From JBCDBL01 sp039183635 (GTDB lineage: Bacteria > Pseudomonadota > Alphaproteobacteria > Caulobacterales > Parvularculaceae), in assembly GCA_039183635.1 (NCBI GenBank), contig JBCDBL010000077.1, forward strand, positions 1-20,299: a stretch of DNA of 20,299 nucleotides, read 5' to 3'. A program made the translations under genes and the position numbers. Below the pieces are notes generated by a model, which worked only from the letters and a program-made list of their open reading frames with translations, was not told the DNA's origin and made no database searches. Below, one piece after another: positions 16,988-20,299 of the stretch (positions within the stretch are counted from its first letter, which is position 1; each line of letters begins with the position of its first letter).

Positions 16988-19066
16988 ATGTCGCGCACGC
17001 ACAAAATTGAGGACTACCGCAACTTCGGGATCATGGCGCATATCGACGCCGGGAAAACGACGACGACGGAGCGCATCCTCTATTACACGGGCAAGTCCCA
17101 CAAAATCGGCGAAGTCCATGACGGCGCCGCGACAATGGACTGGATGGAGCAAGAGCAGGAGCGTGGGATTACGATCACGTCCGCCGCCACGACTTGTTTC
17201 TGGAACGACAAACGCCTCAACATCATCGACACCCCTGGCCACGTGGACTTCACGATTGAGGTTGAGAGGTCTTTGCGCGTGCTTGACGGCGCTGTTGCGC
17301 TCCTCGACGCCAACGCCGGTGTTGAGCCGCAAACGGAAACGGTCTGGCGTCAGGGCGACAAGTACAACGTGCCCCGCATGTTTTTCATCAACAAGATGGA
17401 TAAGCTCGGCGCTGACTTCTACAATTCCGTGGACACGATCCACGACCGCCTTGCGGCCAAAACCATTATCCTCCAATTGCCGATCGGCGCTGAAAGTGAT
17501 TTTACCGGCGTTGTCGATCTCATCGACATGAAGGCGATCATCTGGGAAGAGGAATCTCTCGGCGCGAAATTCCACGAAGCTGAAATCCCGGCTGATCTTG
17601 TCGATCGCGCTCAGGAGTATCGTGAGAAGCTCATCGAGACAGCTGTGGAGCTGGATGAGGATGCCATGGAAGCCTATTTGGAGGGCAATGAGCCTGACAA
17701 AGCAACGCTTCAAAGGCTCATCCGTAAGGGTACATGTAACGTGGACTTCCACCCTGTGCTCTGCGGTTCAGCCTTTAAAAACAAAGGCGTTCAGCCCATG
17801 CTCGACGCCGTTGTGGATTACCTTCCTTCTCCAGTCGAGGTCCCGGCGATTAAGGGTGTTCACCCGGACAGCGAAGAAGAGATGGAGCGGGCGTCATCCG
17901 ACGATGAGCCCTTGTCCATGCTTGCCTTCAAGATCATGAACGATCCGTTCGTGGGCTCTTTGACGTTCTGTCGCCTCTATTCTGGCGTTATGGAGCAAGG
18001 TTCTTCCGTTCAGAACACGGTAAAGGGCAAGAAAGAGCGTGTCGGCCGGATGTACATGATGCACTCCGATGACCGCGAGGACATTAAAACGGCTTATGCG
18101 GGCGATATTGTCGCGATCGCCGGCCTGAAGGACACGACAACGGGCGATACGCTGTGCGACGCCTTGAAGCCGGTGATCCTGGAGCGGATGGAGTTCCCGG
18201 ATCCTGTTATCGAGTTGGCGGTTGAGCCGAAAACAAAAGCCGACCAGGAAAAAATGGGCATCGCCCTGCAACGTCTTGCGGCTGAGGACCCGTCGTTCCG
18301 GGTGACCTCGGATGAAGAGTCCGGTCAGACGATCATTAAGGGCATGGGCGAGCTTCACCTCGACATCCTTGTCGACCGCATGAAGCGCGAATTTAAAGTT
18401 GAAGCGAATATCGGCGCGCCGCAGGTGGCGTACCGCGAGACGATCACGAAGACAGCCGACATTGATTATACGCATAAGAAACAGTCCGGCGGTTCCGGTC
18501 AGTTCGCGCGCATCAAGCTCGTTGTTGAGCCGAATGAGCCTGGTTTGGGTTATGAGTTCGAGAGCAAGATTGTCGGCGGTTCTGTTCCTAAGGAATACAT
18601 CCCCGGCGTTGAGAAGGGCATCGACTCCATTCGCGATGCGGGTCTGATGGTCGGCTTCCCGCTCATCGATTTCAAGGTGACGCTCTATGACGGCGGCTAC
18701 CACGATGTGGACTCGTCCGTGATGGCGTTCGAAATCGCCGGTCGCGGCGCCTTGCGGGAGCATAAGGGCGAGTTGGGTCTTGCTTTGCTTGAGCCGGTGA
18801 TGAAAGTCGAAGTTGTAACGCCTGATGAATATACCGGTACGGTCATCGGCGACCTGAACTCCCGCCGCGGTTCTATTCAGGGCCAGGAGATGCGCGGCAA
18901 CGCCACTGTGGTGAACGCCATGGTGCCGCTGGCCAACATGTTCGGGTACGTGAACGCGCTGCGGTCTTCCACGCAAGGTCGCGCGAACTACACGATGCAG
19001 TTCGATCACTATGAGAAAGTTCCGCAGGCTGTGGCTGATGAAGTCAAAGCAAAGCTTGCTGGTTGA
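16988..19066 (+). CDS. fusA: Elongation factor G
   Basis: EF-G is the GTPase that drives translocation and, with RRF, ribosome recycling. The 692-residue product starts MSRTHKIEDYRNFGIMAHID. Visible GTPase motifs are AHIDAGKT (17-24), the switch I region RGITITSAA (59-67), DTPGH (81-85) and NKMD (135-138). Domains II to V follow without interruption, including the domain IV segment with GSGQFARIKL and YHDVDSSVMAFEIAGR. Length is standard. The region just upstream (CAGGGTAAGTATTTCTA) has no strong Shine-Dalgarno, so translation may depend on coupling to the gene ahead of it. The next gene, tuf, follows after 42 bases that include a GTCTT/AAGAC inverted repeat. Confidence 0.98.
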   Translation: MSRTHKIEDYRNFGIMAHIDAGKTTTTERILYYTGKSHKIGEVHDGAATMDWMEQEQERGITITSAATTCFWNDKRLNIIDTPGHVDFTIEVERSLRVLDGAVALLDANAGVEPQTETVWRQGDKYNVPRMFFINKMDKLGADFYNSVDTIHDRLAAKTIILQLPIGAESDFTGVVDLIDMKAIIWEEESLGAKFHEAEIPADLVDRAQEYREKLIETAVELDEDAMEAYLEGNEPDKATLQRLIRKGTCNVDFHPVLCGSAFKNKGVQPMLDAVVDYLPSPVEVPAIKGVHPDSEEEMERASSDDEPLSMLAFKIMNDPFVGSLTFCRLYSGVMEQGSSVQNTVKGKKERVGRMYMMHSDDREDIKTAYAGDIVAIAGLKDTTTGDTLCDALKPVILERMEFPDPVIELAVEPKTKADQEKMGIALQRLAAEDPSFRVTSDEESGQTIIKGMGELHLDILVDRMKREFKVEANIGAPQVAYRETITKTADIDYTHKKQSGGSGQFARIKLVVEPNEPGLGYEFESKIVGGSVPKEYIPGVEKGIDSIRDAGLMVGFPLIDFKVTLYDGGYHDVDSSVMAFEIAGRGALREHKGELGLALLEPVMKVEVVTPDEYTGTVIGDLNSRRGSIQGQEMRGNATVVNAMVPLANMFGYVNALRSSTQGRANYTMQFDHYEKVPQAVADEVKAKLAG

Positions 19067-19108
19067 TAAGGTCTTTTAAGACGTCATTCGCATACGGAGA
19101 CTTGTAAG

Positions 19109-20299
<1,191 letters not shown>

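Overview
The window is a piece of an alphaproteobacterial chromosome carrying the classic transcription and translation cluster. On the plus strand the order is tRNA-Trp, secE, nusG, rplK, rplA, rplJ, rplL, rpoB, rpoC, a BKACE/DUF849 enzyme gene, rpsL, rpsG, a small foreign-looking gene, fusA and tuf. The RNA polymerase, EF-Tu, EF-G and ribosomal protein sequences all read as alphaproteobacterial, and base composition is moderately GC-rich, so I assign the class but no genus. The last base of the window is the last base of the tuf stop codon.

Region by region: bases 1-1277 hold two minus-strand genes, the N-terminal part of an AEC-family membrane transporter (running off the left edge) and a complete exported Cu/Zn superoxide dismutase. 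Bases 1278-1705 hold no convincing protein gene but contain a strong plus-strand intrinsic terminator just before tRNA-Trp. Bases 1706-5470 are tRNA-Trp, secE-nusG and the L11/L1 and L10/L12 genes, with a probable promoter plus leader before rplK and an attenuator-type leader before rplJ. Bases 5780-14312 are rpoB and rpoC, ending in a clean terminator. A monocistronic-looking BKACE gene follows, then a promoter and structured leader for the str operon (rpsL-rpsG-[insert]-fusA-tuf).

The genes serve one programme: making ribosomes (L11, L1, L10, L7/L12, S12, S7), RNA polymerase (beta, beta'), its elongation factor NusG, the translation GTPases EF-G and EF-Tu that contact the L7/L12 stalk, and SecE of the translocon.

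The unusual points lie in the details. First, rplL has an in-frame TAG at codon 102, exactly where the family has Glu, and the remaining 24 codons of a normal L7/L12 tail are intact behind it. Second, an AT-rich gene (about 39% GC by hand count) for a small exported four-cysteine protein sits between rpsG and fusA, directly behind a strong Shine-Dalgarno sequence. Third, two copies of a nested palindromic element occupy the rplA-rplJ and rpoB-rpoC gaps and differ by compensatory base-pair changes. Fourth, the leaders of rplK and rpsL share a 20-base motif. I see no CRISPR array, phage, IS transposase, defence system or other obviously new multi-gene system here.
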